Source: Halomicrobium katesii DSM 19301 | Lineage (GTDB): Archaea; Halobacteriota; Halobacteria; Halobacteriales; Haloarculaceae | Length of the DNA: 64,000 bases | Assembly: GCF_000379085.1 (NCBI RefSeq) | Contig: NZ_KB905379.1 | Location: 473,198-537,197, forward strand | Direction: 5' to 3' | The notes under the pieces: model-generated | Told to the model about the DNA's origin: nothing | Database searches by the model: none | Seen by the model: the letters and a program-made list of their open reading frames with translations, nothing else | Shown: positions 44,732 through 52,315 of the stretch, piece after piece | Numbering within the stretch: the first letter of the stretch is position 1 | Layout of the letters: the number at the start of each line of letters is the position of its first letter | Program-made: the position numbers and the translations under genes

Positions 44732-44779
44732 ATGCAACAGATGGTAGCAGGTATATAATTCTAACCCTATCTGTTGCAT
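44732..44779 (+). promoter_or_regulatory. Palindromic operator around a TATA box
   Basis: Perfect 11-bp inverted arms ATGCAACAGAT (44732-44742) and ATCTGTTGCAT (44769-44779) enclose TATATAAT (44752-44759). The predicted transcription start is near 44782, shortly before the winged-helix gene. A bound dimer would cover the TATA box, so repression by the gene's own product is the natural reading. Confidence 0.7.
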
Positions 44780-44811
44780 ACTGCACCATTTAGTGTCGAG
44801 TTATCAGATTC

Positions 44812-45120
44812 GTGAATATTAACTCCGGGAGTGCTCTTCTTCAAGATGTGCAACCATCCTGGTGGGGAAAATATGATGACATCATTCTGCGGCTCTTAGA
44901 CGATACTGGTGCTGCCCTGCCGCCCCGGGTCGTCGGATTTAACCTCGAATATCGAGAGATAGCATCTCCGCACAGATCGACTGTTAAACGTCGTCTCCAA
45001 CGTCTAGAGGAGAATGGGTATGTTGAGAAAGTCGGTGACGGTGGATACTATATGATTTCCGACAATGGTCGTAAGTATCTACGAGACCATTTTGACTACG
45101 GGCCAGAGACGAAAGCTTAA
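44812..45120 (+). CDS. Phage-type winged-helix regulator (PhiH1-repressor-like)
   Basis: A 102-residue protein in the style of halovirus PhiH1-repressor-like regulators: YDDIILRLLDDTGAALPP, helix-turn-helix around HRSTVKRRLQRLEENGYVE and a wing GDGGYYMISDNGRKYLRD. A GTG at 44848 (VQPSWWGKYDD) would give the usual family N-terminus and is the main alternative start. Its promoter lies between palindromic arms. It is similar to the protein at 48026-48316. Confidence 0.75.
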   Translation: MNINSGSALLQDVQPSWWGKYDDIILRLLDDTGAALPPRVVGFNLEYREIASPHRSTVKRRLQRLEENGYVEKVGDGGYYMISDNGRKYLRDHFDYGPETKA

Positions 45121-45289
45121 ACCTGGAATTCAACCTCTCCACGTATTTCTATCACTACGGCCACCCGTCGGTCGTAGTACTTCACCCCTGCATCCTTCAT
45201 TAATCATTATGGCCCTGTTTGAGAGCTTGAGTCGTACTTGAGGTGCCAGACGAGAAGATTTATACATGGAACCCCAAAATTGAGTTACC

Positions 45290-46282
45290 ATGACTAATCC
45301 CCATTATGGGGAAGCAGAGTTCCTCTGCTACCAAGTGATTAAGCAAGTCCGCGAGAGGTACGGACAATCATGGGACTTGCCGAAAACGGAATTCTACAAA
45401 CTCTGCTATATTGTCGATAGGCGGCTTCAGGAAGAAGATATTGACATTGAGCTATCCACTCACTGGTACCGGTATGGTGGGGTACTGACCACTGATGCCA
45501 TGAATACTGGCTTCTATTCGCTTGAAGAACAGACATGGGGGGAAAACGCGGGTAGCAATGTGCTTATCGCCGACGGCGTAGAAGATTCTGACTTTGACAC
45601 CGACGAAGAAGTAGAACGAGCGATATCAGAGATGTCCGAATCCGTAGTTGATGAATTGGGCCAAGGTTACGGTATCTCTGTCTCACAGGACTACCAATAC
45701 AAGGAGTACGCACCAGATGACTTTGTCCGGAGTCTCCACGAATTTAGAAGTTTTATTCAAGACATTGACGAAGACGATGCTCTAAACAGTGAAGATTATA
45801 TTAGCGGTGTGGATGTCGGATTCAAAGATATAATTGGAGATTCATCACCCGATAAGACTGGCTCTTCAGCATCCTCAGAGACAAATAACCGAATTCGAGA
45901 CCATCTAGATGCTCTATTGGCTGAATATCCCGAGGACAAGTATTCACAGATGGAAGGCTTGTTCCTTGACTGGGAAAACCTCTCATGGCAAATGGCGAAG
46001 AACGGCTTTTACAGCCGCCTTCAGGATTTCATGGAATCTTTCTGGACGACATTTAGCAGGGTAGAACTCCGACCAAAGAACAATCAGCATGTGCCGCTAA
46101 GTATTCGGAGCCAGTGGAATAACCAGATCTCAGACGAGATGGAGTCGTTCGAAAACGAGATCCAAGAGAAGCGTGAAGTCGTGCTGAACAACCGCAGAGA
46201 AACAAATGAGTTAGATATTATTAGCGAGAGCTACAGTGACACAGCACGAGATCTCTTCGACCAACCGCTACAGAACGAATGA
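45290..46282 (+). CDS. Panacea/SocA-like antitoxin candidate
   Basis: A 330-residue protein. The first 170 residues fit a Panacea-type antitoxin domain: EFLCYQVIKQVRERY, FYKLCYIVDRRLQ and HWYRYGGVLTTDAM resemble the family's LYYAD and YGP-x-x-x elements. A long helical C-terminal part (GLFLDWENLSWQMAKNGFY, then ENEIQEKREVVLNNRRETNE) may bind the toxin. A TATA element TTTATAC lies about 26 nt before the ATG (leaderless). It overlaps the PIN gene by 4 nt. I am fairly sure of the domain's general type, less so of its function. Confidence 0.5.
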   Translation: MTNPHYGEAEFLCYQVIKQVRERYGQSWDLPKTEFYKLCYIVDRRLQEEDIDIELSTHWYRYGGVLTTDAMNTGFYSLEEQTWGENAGSNVLIADGVEDSDFDTDEEVERAISEMSESVVDELGQGYGISVSQDYQYKEYAPDDFVRSLHEFRSFIQDIDEDDALNSEDYISGVDVGFKDIIGDSSPDKTGSSASSETNNRIRDHLDALLAEYPEDKYSQMEGLFLDWENLSWQMAKNGFYSRLQDFMESFWTTFSRVELRPKNNQHVPLSIRSQWNNQISDEMESFENEIQEKREVVLNNRRETNELDIISESYSDTARDLFDQPLQNE

Positions 46283-46974
46283 CAGGCAGTACGCAAGTTC
46301 TTGATACTGGTGTCCTCGTCGGTATCGCAGTGGCTCATGATCAACATCATGGAAAATGTTTGGAGTTCGTCCTTGAGACCGATGAAGTCTCGTACGCTAC
46401 TCCGACTGTCGGGAATGAATTTCGGAGTAAGCTACCAGAGGTCCGTGACAGATTAAGCAGGGATATCAAACGCCACAGGAGTTCTTTGGCGAAACAAATC
46501 AGCAAAAAGCGTCTGAACAGAACCGACCTGGTACAGATCCGTGAGCAAATATTAGATACTGCTCTAGATGCTCATCGGTTCCTCTTTGAGTTTTATGATC
46601 AATTAGCTCAGCAAGGAGAGATCAAGCGAGAAGACCTCATGGACCGACTCTCAGACATGGCGACAGAGGTACATGAGGATGCCGCAAAGGAGCATGGAGG
46701 GTTCAACACCCTAGTTTCTGCATGGTCGGGAGGGGTAGATAACTATAGTAAAATAGAGGAAGAGCTGCTGATCTGTGAGGGTGACGATCCTGATGTGTGT
46801 TTAGAGGCCCACCATATTGCTGTAACTCTCGGAGGCGAAACTGAACTGGGTACAACAAACCCAAACGATTTTATCAAACAGCAAAAGGGAGAACCAGAAG
46901 AAAGAAAAGAAAATATTCTCCGTCTCACAGCCCTGTCGGATGTTCGAGATCTGTCAATAGGTAGGTACCCGTAA
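46279..46974 (+). CDS. PIN-domain-like nuclease, candidate toxin
   Basis: A 231-residue protein with PIN-fold signs: VLDTGVLVGIAVAHDQHHGK (first acidic site and H/D following), ATPTVGNEF (second acidic site), a long helical insert, and VCLEAHHIAVTLGGETELGT followed by NPNDF (third and fourth acidic sites, with Glu where Asp is common). PIN proteins are Mg-dependent ribonucleases and frequent toxins. The helical insert (about 60-150) is longer than in VapC. The ATGA overlap with the Panacea-like gene points to a toxin-antitoxin pair. Confidence 0.55.
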   Translation: MTGSTQVLDTGVLVGIAVAHDQHHGKCLEFVLETDEVSYATPTVGNEFRSKLPEVRDRLSRDIKRHRSSLAKQISKKRLNRTDLVQIREQILDTALDAHRFLFEFYDQLAQQGEIKREDLMDRLSDMATEVHEDAAKEHGGFNTLVSAWSGGVDNYSKIEEELLICEGDDPDVCLEAHHIAVTLGGETELGTTNPNDFIKQQKGEPEERKENILRLTALSDVRDLSIGRYP

Positions 46975-47042
46975 TTTTGGAAAACCCAATCTGGAAAGGT
47001 TTGGTAGGTTCTTTTACTAATTCGGGACATCAACCATCACCG

Positions 47043-47378
47043 CTAACTACCCCCGGTTAGTGGTCGCAGTTCGCGCTGTGACGTTCCGAACGAGATCGCA
47101 GCCACGCGCTGGACGTGGCGCTCGAATAGATCGCGTCCCTCTTCGGTCAGGCGGTAGGCGTTCGTCCGGCCGTCGGCGGCCGCTGTTTCGACGAGGCCCG
47201 CCTCTTCCAGCGCGTTGAGGTTCTGGTACAGCCGGCTGTGGTTCACGGGGTCGCTGTAGCGCTCGCTCAGCCACTCCTTGAGCGCGAGCCCGTAGGGCAG
47301 CTCGTCGTCGGCGTCGAGGGCGGCGACGGCGTGCAGGAGATCGCGCTGGAACCCCGTGCGGTCGAACCACGTCGTCAT
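47043..47378 (-). CDS. PadR-like winged-helix regulator, copy 2
   Basis: A 111-residue paralogue of the regulator at 44004-44348: same start MTTWFDRTGFQRDLLHA, same HTH (NHSRLYQNLNALEEAGLVET), but a different C-terminus (RELRPLTGGS). It is not followed by the operon that copy 1 leads. The start is the ATG at 47378; the longer frame upstream runs through repeat DNA. Copies were probably made by recent duplication. Confidence 0.75.
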   Translation of the reverse strand: MTTWFDRTGFQRDLLHAVAALDADDELPYGLALKEWLSERYSDPVNHSRLYQNLNALEEAGLVETAAADGRTNAYRLTEEGRDLFERHVQRVAAISFGTSQRELRPLTGGS

Positions 47379-47455
47379 GCTGCCACTCCTGTTGCGTGCA
47401 TACCAGGAGCCTGAACGAGGACGCTTGAAAGGCTGCGGCGGGCGGGTGACTGAAT
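47158..47455. repeat. Direct repeat copy 2 (partner 44128-44425)
   Basis: It aligns with copy 1 at a constant +3030 bp offset, including the promoter CCAGGAGCCTGAACGAGGAC. Between the copies lie the palindromic operator, the winged helix and the Panacea-like/PIN pair. Confidence 0.7.
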
Positions 47456-47551
47456 GGCCGTGTCGAGACGGGTGGATCGACGGAGAGCGATTCTCCGGCC
47501 GCTTGGCGTCGGTTTCAGCAGTGACCGAATCGTGACCGAATGTGATCGAAT
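47432..47551. promoter_or_regulatory. Two-part repeat promoter, locus 2
   Basis: The proximal part (GGGCGGGTGACTGAAT) is at 47432-47455, 54 nt from the gene start. The distal triple GTGACCGAAT-C-GTGACCGAAT-GTGATCGAAT is at 47521-47551, again 89 bp further. The stretch between the parts is not conserved with locus 1. Confidence 0.75.
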
Positions 47552-47607
47552 CGGGTGCTGGGTGCGTCCGGTCGAGCGGTGCGACTGTCGGTGCATCAGT
47601 GTCCTGG

Positions 47608-47783
47608 TCATGCAGAATCACGCGCGAGTGCGCTGACGGTCAGCTGGCCGAGCGAGTGGCCGCAGGGGTCGGCCGTGTAGCCAGTCGGCCCATCGCAGGC
47701 GATCCCGTCGAGCGGGGTCCCACAGACGGGGCACTGGCCGGCGGTCGTAGACTGTGCGTCGGTCGGTTGAGACCTACTAAGTC
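47608..47783 (-). pseudogene. Zinc-ribbon frame without a start codon
   Basis: Between two stops the minus strand encodes a protein-like stretch with QCPVCGTPLDGIACDG, TGYTADPCGH and SLGQLTVSALARDSA, a four-cysteine ribbon typical of small haloviral proteins. No ATG, GTG or TTG is in frame upstream, so it looks decayed. It could be intact only if it starts at an unusual codon. Confidence 0.35.
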
Positions 47784-47907
47784 CCTAGAGTGCGTCGGTT
47801 TGCATGCGTTGGTGCGGCCAACGCGATGCCTGTGCTGTGACACGGGCATCGACCCCCGTTTTCAGGGAAGTCGTGAGCCCCGAGAGGCATCGCGTTGTCC
47901 GTGGTGA

Positions 47908-47974
47908 GCAGATATCTGGCCACATTAAAATAGTTTTGGGTAGATATATGGCTATAGATATAAGATATCTGCCC
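47908..47974 (+). promoter_or_regulatory. Operator-like AGATAT repeats
   Basis: The motif (G/T)AGATAT(C/A)TG(G/C)C is present three times: GCAGATATCTGGC (47908-47920), GGGTAGATATATGGC (47938-47952) and AAGATATCTGCCC (about 47962-47974). The last two form an imperfect inverted pair. They lie upstream of a TATTTTAC element near 48001 that could start a leaderless mRNA at the GTG 48026. Confidence 0.6.
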
Positions 47975-48025
47975 AAAGTGATTTGAAACAGGTGGGATTA
48001 TTTTACGTCGAAATGACGAACGACT

Positions 48026-48316
48026 GTGTCACGCCGCCATCGAGCAAAGTGGATGACTGGTAGAGACGATATCATCCTCGAATTCCTCGACGAGAGCGGC
48101 GCAATTCTGAACAAGAAGGCGCTGGAGATCAATCTTAACGCAGAGGAAGCTGGAATCTCGTACTCTACGATTCAGCGACGACTTCCTAAACTGGAGGAAA
48201 CTGGGCTCGTCGAACTGGTGATCGAAGAGGGGACTTGGTATCGGATCACGGACCGTGGCCGGTCGTATCTACAGGGCGAGGCCGATCTGCGGGACGAGTC
48301 CGAGCCGGAGAGCTAA
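48026..48316 (+). CDS. Phage-type winged-helix regulator, second
   Basis: A 96-residue protein of the same kind as 44812-45120: TGRDDIILEFLDESGAILNK, helix-turn-helix SYSTIQRRLPKLEETGLVE, wing EEGTWYRITDRGRSYLQGE. The GTG at 48026 has the better TATA distance; ATG 48053 is an alternative. It is the natural local regulator of the unknown gene cluster that begins 118 nt downstream. Confidence 0.75.
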   Translation: MSRRHRAKWMTGRDDIILEFLDESGAILNKKALEINLNAEEAGISYSTIQRRLPKLEETGLVELVIEEGTWYRITDRGRSYLQGEADLRDESEPES

Positions 48317-48433
48317 ACAGTGATCGCAGTTCTGAAGGCGGATTCGCCAAATAACTGGCAATCATGAGGCTGATCTGGCACCTTCAAACAATTATCCGAA
48401 AGACACTTTTTGCAACCAAATTATTACCACGTT

Positions 48434-49123
48434 ATGAAAGCTGGGATTGTCGGACTCTTGGATTCGCCTTCAGAGACTATTGAAGCAGTAGACGGAATCA
48501 CGACACAAGACGGTCGTGAGTACCGGTACTGTATCGAACCACGAGAGACGTTTACTGATGCTCCGGTAAATGGCGTGATCCAGACAGGAGAGGCAGCGAT
48601 GGAAATCCCGAAAGAAGTGGAGCGTGTCGAGATTGAAGACGGAACAATCACTCGGAAGACAACTGTAAGAACCGAAACCAAGCATACAGAATGGCTCTTG
48701 ATTCCTGACGAAATCGTCGTCGTGGAAAACAGTGAGGGTCGTTTCTTCCATGATCTGCTTGCGAGTGAATTCGGATGGCGTGCCAACCGAGCACAATTCG
48801 ATCTAACTTCGATGCGCTCGGATTACGAGGAAACCCAGCTGTGGCAAGTTGGGTTCTACGATCACTTGGGCGAAGCTCAGAAAGGTGTTGTATACGGTGA
48901 AGACGTACTTGATGATCAGGATCTTGGAAGCGCTTTGGATGATTCTCAGATCAACCAGTTAGGACTGGTCTACCAGCGTGACGGCGATACTGTAAAGGTG
49001 ACACTCGCAGAGAGTGGTTACGTAGAATTATATCAGCCATCTGGTTTTGATGCCGATGATTTTGCTGTGTATATCCAAGAAGAAATTAGGAAATACGTCA
49101 GTGGAATCCATACTGAAAAGTAG
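48434..49123 (+). CDS. Unknown protein, first gene of AT-rich cluster
   Basis: A 229-residue protein starting MKAGIVGLLDSPSETIEAVD. It looks soluble and mixed alpha/beta; features are EHTEWLLIPDEIVVVE-like strands (KHTEWLLIPDEIVVVENSEG), FHDLLASEFGWRAN and a helical end YIQEEIRKYVSG. No family is recognised. The codon use is clearly more AT-rich than in chromosomal genes. The ATG is 24 nt inside a frame that begins with TTG. A defence role is only a possibility from its setting. Confidence 0.6.
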   Translation: MKAGIVGLLDSPSETIEAVDGITTQDGREYRYCIEPRETFTDAPVNGVIQTGEAAMEIPKEVERVEIEDGTITRKTTVRTETKHTEWLLIPDEIVVVENSEGRFFHDLLASEFGWRANRAQFDLTSMRSDYEETQLWQVGFYDHLGEAQKGVVYGEDVLDDQDLGSALDDSQINQLGLVYQRDGDTVKVTLAESGYVELYQPSGFDADDFAVYIQEEIRKYVSGIHTEK

Positions 49124-49179
49124 TTCCAGATAGAAAACAAATAATAAATGTTTAGTTATCTCAGTATAGTCTTCACTCT

Positions 49180-50262
49180 ATGAGTGACGCCTCGGACCTA
49201 GACGAGAAATTTGAGTATGACGGTCGGCTGGTTTTCAATGGACTGTACTTAGATGCTGAGGACCAAGCACCGTTTAGCTCAAAAGAAGATTTACTCAATG
49301 AACTTCCTGAATTTGAGCAAGGAGTCCCACGAAAACCAGGTAGAGGTTTCAAAGATCTGAGCCTTGAGGAGTGGAACGAACGCTACAGTGAACTTCCAAG
49401 AGAGCTTGAGGAAGTCCTTGACCAGTCATGGGATGTTGAGTACAAGCACGAAAAGTTCGATACACCGGACGACTTAGTGGATACTGATGGTAATCCCGTT
49501 AAGGGGTGGGTCGCCGAGGACTGGTCAGCATATGTATACTGGTATCCGGGAGAGTTTTTAATCATCCAGGCTAGCCAATCGAAACTAAATGAAGTTGAGG
49601 ATAAACTATTCCCTGTTGTTGGTCGCACAAACTTCGAAGTGAATGACAGCGGAGCAGAAAATGGCGATGACGGAAACAGTGATAGCAATGGTGCAGAAGA
49701 GGGACTTTTCAGCCCAGAGTTCCTGCAGTGGCTAGTCTGGAAATACGACACCCTTGGTAGTGCCTCGAAATTGGGAATAAATGAACTCACAGACGCAGCT
49801 ATGTCTGGAAATCTAGGGGATTTCGGTCGTACAAATGAAGTAAGCGAATCAGATAATATTACAAACTCTCATCCAATCATCGCTGGGATGCTAGAGAACA
49901 GAAAATTCGAAGAAATTGAGGGTGTATTCGAGATTCATGATCACGAGATAGATGCTCAAATTTACAGAGACGGTAGTATCCGGGTTATGGCACAGGAGGC
50001 CATTGGGGATGCTACGCAATACGTACGGATCCTGTTGGCTAATTTGTTCATGAAGCGCGTGCTTGAAGTCTATCTTCAGTGGCGATCCATGCCACCAGAG
50101 GAAAAGTACGTTGATCCGGAGTACTTCAAAGATCTGCATGAGAAGGCAAAGGATATGCCCGAAGCAGCGACATACGACTTTGGGTTTGAATCGTTAGTAC
50201 TTCACTACGCAAACCTCCGGAATGAAGATCCAGGAGACTACGACTGGGATTTCGAGACGTAA
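49180..50262 (+). CDS. Unknown protein, second gene of AT-rich cluster
   Basis: A 360-residue acidic protein. Residues 1-150 hold WSAYVYWYPGEFLIIQAS and a strand-rich pattern. Residues 155-180 are a low-complexity acidic linker (NDSGAENGDDGNSD). The C-terminal half begins FSPEFLQWLVWKYDTLGSAS and ends FESLVLHYANLRNED, suggesting a helical second domain. No motif names a function. It has a TATA-like AATAATAAATG upstream, so it may have its own promoter. Confidence 0.6.
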   Translation: MSDASDLDEKFEYDGRLVFNGLYLDAEDQAPFSSKEDLLNELPEFEQGVPRKPGRGFKDLSLEEWNERYSELPRELEEVLDQSWDVEYKHEKFDTPDDLVDTDGNPVKGWVAEDWSAYVYWYPGEFLIIQASQSKLNEVEDKLFPVVGRTNFEVNDSGAENGDDGNSDSNGAEEGLFSPEFLQWLVWKYDTLGSASKLGINELTDAAMSGNLGDFGRTNEVSESDNITNSHPIIAGMLENRKFEEIEGVFEIHDHEIDAQIYRDGSIRVMAQEAIGDATQYVRILLANLFMKRVLEVYLQWRSMPPEEKYVDPEYFKDLHEKAKDMPEAATYDFGFESLVLHYANLRNEDPGDYDWDFET

Positions 50263-50319
50263 CAAAAAACTATCGCAACTGGTATGCGTATCGCAGTCTA
50301 AAGCTTAAATCAGCTACCC

Positions 50320-50973
50320 ATGGCAGTTGACAGCGTCCGCCGTCTTTCGGAACGCGGGGTTCAACAGCAACTGCCATTTGAACGGAATACTCAGTTTGAT
50401 TTGGTGGAGGAAGATTCGGTTACGGCAATTGATCTAATTGGCAACACAGACATTGGTCCGTATCCATTTGTAAACCAAGCGCGAAGATACTGGAGTTTTG
50501 AGTTTACAACGGATCCGATGTTTGGTTCCCCGAAGTCGGTCTCTGGTGTGCTTGAAGTTCGCGAAGGTTCAGGATTCGTGTTCTTGATCCTTGATCAAGA
50601 TACACCGAAACCAGATACTATCTTTTCGGAGCTTCGCGATTCTACACAAACAGATTTTCCGATAGAAACAGACTTCTCACCCACCTACAAATCGGTTTGT
50701 GATTTTATTAGAAGTTCAAGCAGCATTGTCAAGGTAGATTCTCCAACGTCAAGGAATCCCAAAGAAAGGATCCAACAAGGAGAGAATATTCCGGTAGAAG
50801 TGGCTCGCCTCCGATTCGAACATGAGGAAAGTCACTCAATCACCTATTCAGATGCTCAACTCAGTATTCCAATAGACACTGAAGAGGGAGCATTAGTAGA
50901 AAGTGTGGCAAGAGAATATTCATTTCGAGAATATGTAGTTCAAAAGTTTGAATCAGCATTCACTCAAGAATAG
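50320..50973 (+). CDS. Unknown protein, third gene of AT-rich cluster
   Basis: A 217-residue protein, MAVDSVRRLSERGVQQQLPF, with mostly strand-like composition (YWSFEFTTDPMFGSPKSVSG, VLEVREGSGFVFLILDQDTP). The end is helical (SFREYVVQKFESAFTQE). It has no membrane segment or signal. It is followed by the next gene after 3 nt, so those two form one unit. Confidence 0.6.
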   Translation: MAVDSVRRLSERGVQQQLPFERNTQFDLVEEDSVTAIDLIGNTDIGPYPFVNQARRYWSFEFTTDPMFGSPKSVSGVLEVREGSGFVFLILDQDTPKPDTIFSELRDSTQTDFPIETDFSPTYKSVCDFIRSSSSIVKVDSPTSRNPKERIQQGENIPVEVARLRFEHEESHSITYSDAQLSIPIDTEEGALVESVAREYSFREYVVQKFESAFTQE

Positions 50974-50976
50974 TCG

Positions 50977-51417
50977 ATGTTTTTTCGATTTGATTTTTCG
51001 AAAGATGTTCTATCTTCGTCCCAAACTTTGCCAGATATATGTGCTGAAATAGAGCCTCGAAGGACCCCACCGAACAGTGTAGAGGAATTGTTGGTTCAAT
51101 CCAGTGCAAAATTTGTCTTGAGACTGAAAACGAGTAACGATGCTGGGTACAGTGGCCAAATAGGATTTGAAACACCAGATCCCTTTGAGGTCCGTAATGA
51201 TGGTCTTGGCCTTCCAGAGTTCATACAGTGGAACTATGATGAACAGATCCTAAATGTCGATGAACTGTCTGGGAATGCAGAGATTGTGATGAAAGTCTTA
51301 CTCCCCGGAAAGTATAGAGGAGAATACCATGGGACAATAGCGATTACTGAAAAAGTATCTTCAAAAGTGGTGTGCACCCATAGTTTGAAATCTGATCCTC
51401 CTATTCATTATAAGTAG
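50977..51417 (+). CDS. Unknown protein, fourth gene of AT-rich cluster
   Basis: A 146-residue protein, MFFRFDFSKDVLSSSQTLPD, with an immunoglobulin-like strand pattern in its second half (SAKFVLRLKTSNDAGYSGQI, VLLPGKYRGEYHGTIAITE). It probably partners the third protein, which ends 3 nt upstream. Its 3' end overlaps the convergent membrane gene by 17 nt. Confidence 0.55.
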   Translation: MFFRFDFSKDVLSSSQTLPDICAEIEPRRTPPNSVEELLVQSSAKFVLRLKTSNDAGYSGQIGFETPDPFEVRNDGLGLPEFIQWNYDEQILNVDELSGNAEIVMKVLLPGKYRGEYHGTIAITEKVSSKVVCTHSLKSDPPIHYK

Positions 51418-52222
51418 TTTGAGGAGCACGGAGGGTATTATCTTTTGATTTCAGAATTGACTGAACTTCATTGTGGACATCTGAATCACCGTTCAAGATA
51501 TCTTCCAATTGTTGCCCCTTATCAAGAGTGATCTTCATAGGGGGAAGAAATTGTCTTCCGATCCCCTTATCTGGTATTCGATGGTCGTACTGTATCTCAA
51601 ATTGCATATACACATCTTCTGTAGAAATTGAATCGTTATCATCCAACCGCCTCAGCACTGATGAAAACACCTCATCAAAATCGTCAAATTCCTGACTGGG
51701 TAAATAGAGTTCCGCTGAGAAATCTGCTTCACTACCAGATTTGACAGATCTGATAAACGAGCCCTTTGTTTTATTCAATTGGTTATCATATCTCGGCTCA
51801 CCAATGGAAATTGAGTCGCTATCATCATCGTGGCTTGGAATATAAATATGAGAAACAATTGATAGCTGGTCTGCTAGACCAGCCCCAATATTCTCAAGAG
51901 TGACCGTTGCAATATCTCCATCTGCCTTGATAGCTTTGACGTTAATCAATGGCTCTCTCTCTGCACGATCTAACTTCATTTGCGTTTTCTGAATACTTGA
52001 TTGTTCCTTCTGTATTTTACTCATATTAAAATACAACACCACAAGCGAGGCGGAGAATAATCCTGGAATAATGACCCGCAAAAGATCCATCGGCTTTGCA
52101 GATTCCTTAGATATTTGGGAGGGCCAAAACGGGTGGATATATATAATCAGTCCTGCTGCTGCAAGTAAAAATATAATGAGTATAGAGTATATAATCAAAG
52201 TGCCCGTTGATCGTTCCCCCAT
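51401..52222 (-). CDS. Unknown membrane protein, AT-rich
   Basis: A 273-residue protein with two N-terminal membrane helices (LIIYSILIIFLLAAAGLII at about 9-29, and VIIPGLFSASLVVLYF near 50-66), a short coiled stretch (SKIQKEQSSIQKTQMKLDRA) and a strand-rich cytoplasmic domain of about 190 residues. It is convergent with the four-gene cluster and shares its low GC. An origin in the same import is likely; whether it acts with them is open. Confidence 0.55.
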   Translation of the reverse strand: MGERSTGTLIIYSILIIFLLAAAGLIIYIHPFWPSQISKESAKPMDLLRVIIPGLFSASLVVLYFNMSKIQKEQSSIQKTQMKLDRAEREPLINVKAIKADGDIATVTLENIGAGLADQLSIVSHIYIPSHDDDSDSISIGEPRYDNQLNKTKGSFIRSVKSGSEADFSAELYLPSQEFDDFDEVFSSVLRRLDDNDSISTEDVYMQFEIQYDHRIPDKGIGRQFLPPMKITLDKGQQLEDILNGDSDVHNEVQSILKSKDNTLRAPQTTYNE

Positions 52223-52315
52223 GTCATCTCTGCTTTTGTTGCATATTTGTATAATATTTTCGAAGGTGAAGGCAATCGTGATTTGGATCTATTATATTAT
52301 AGGAAATAGCGGATT

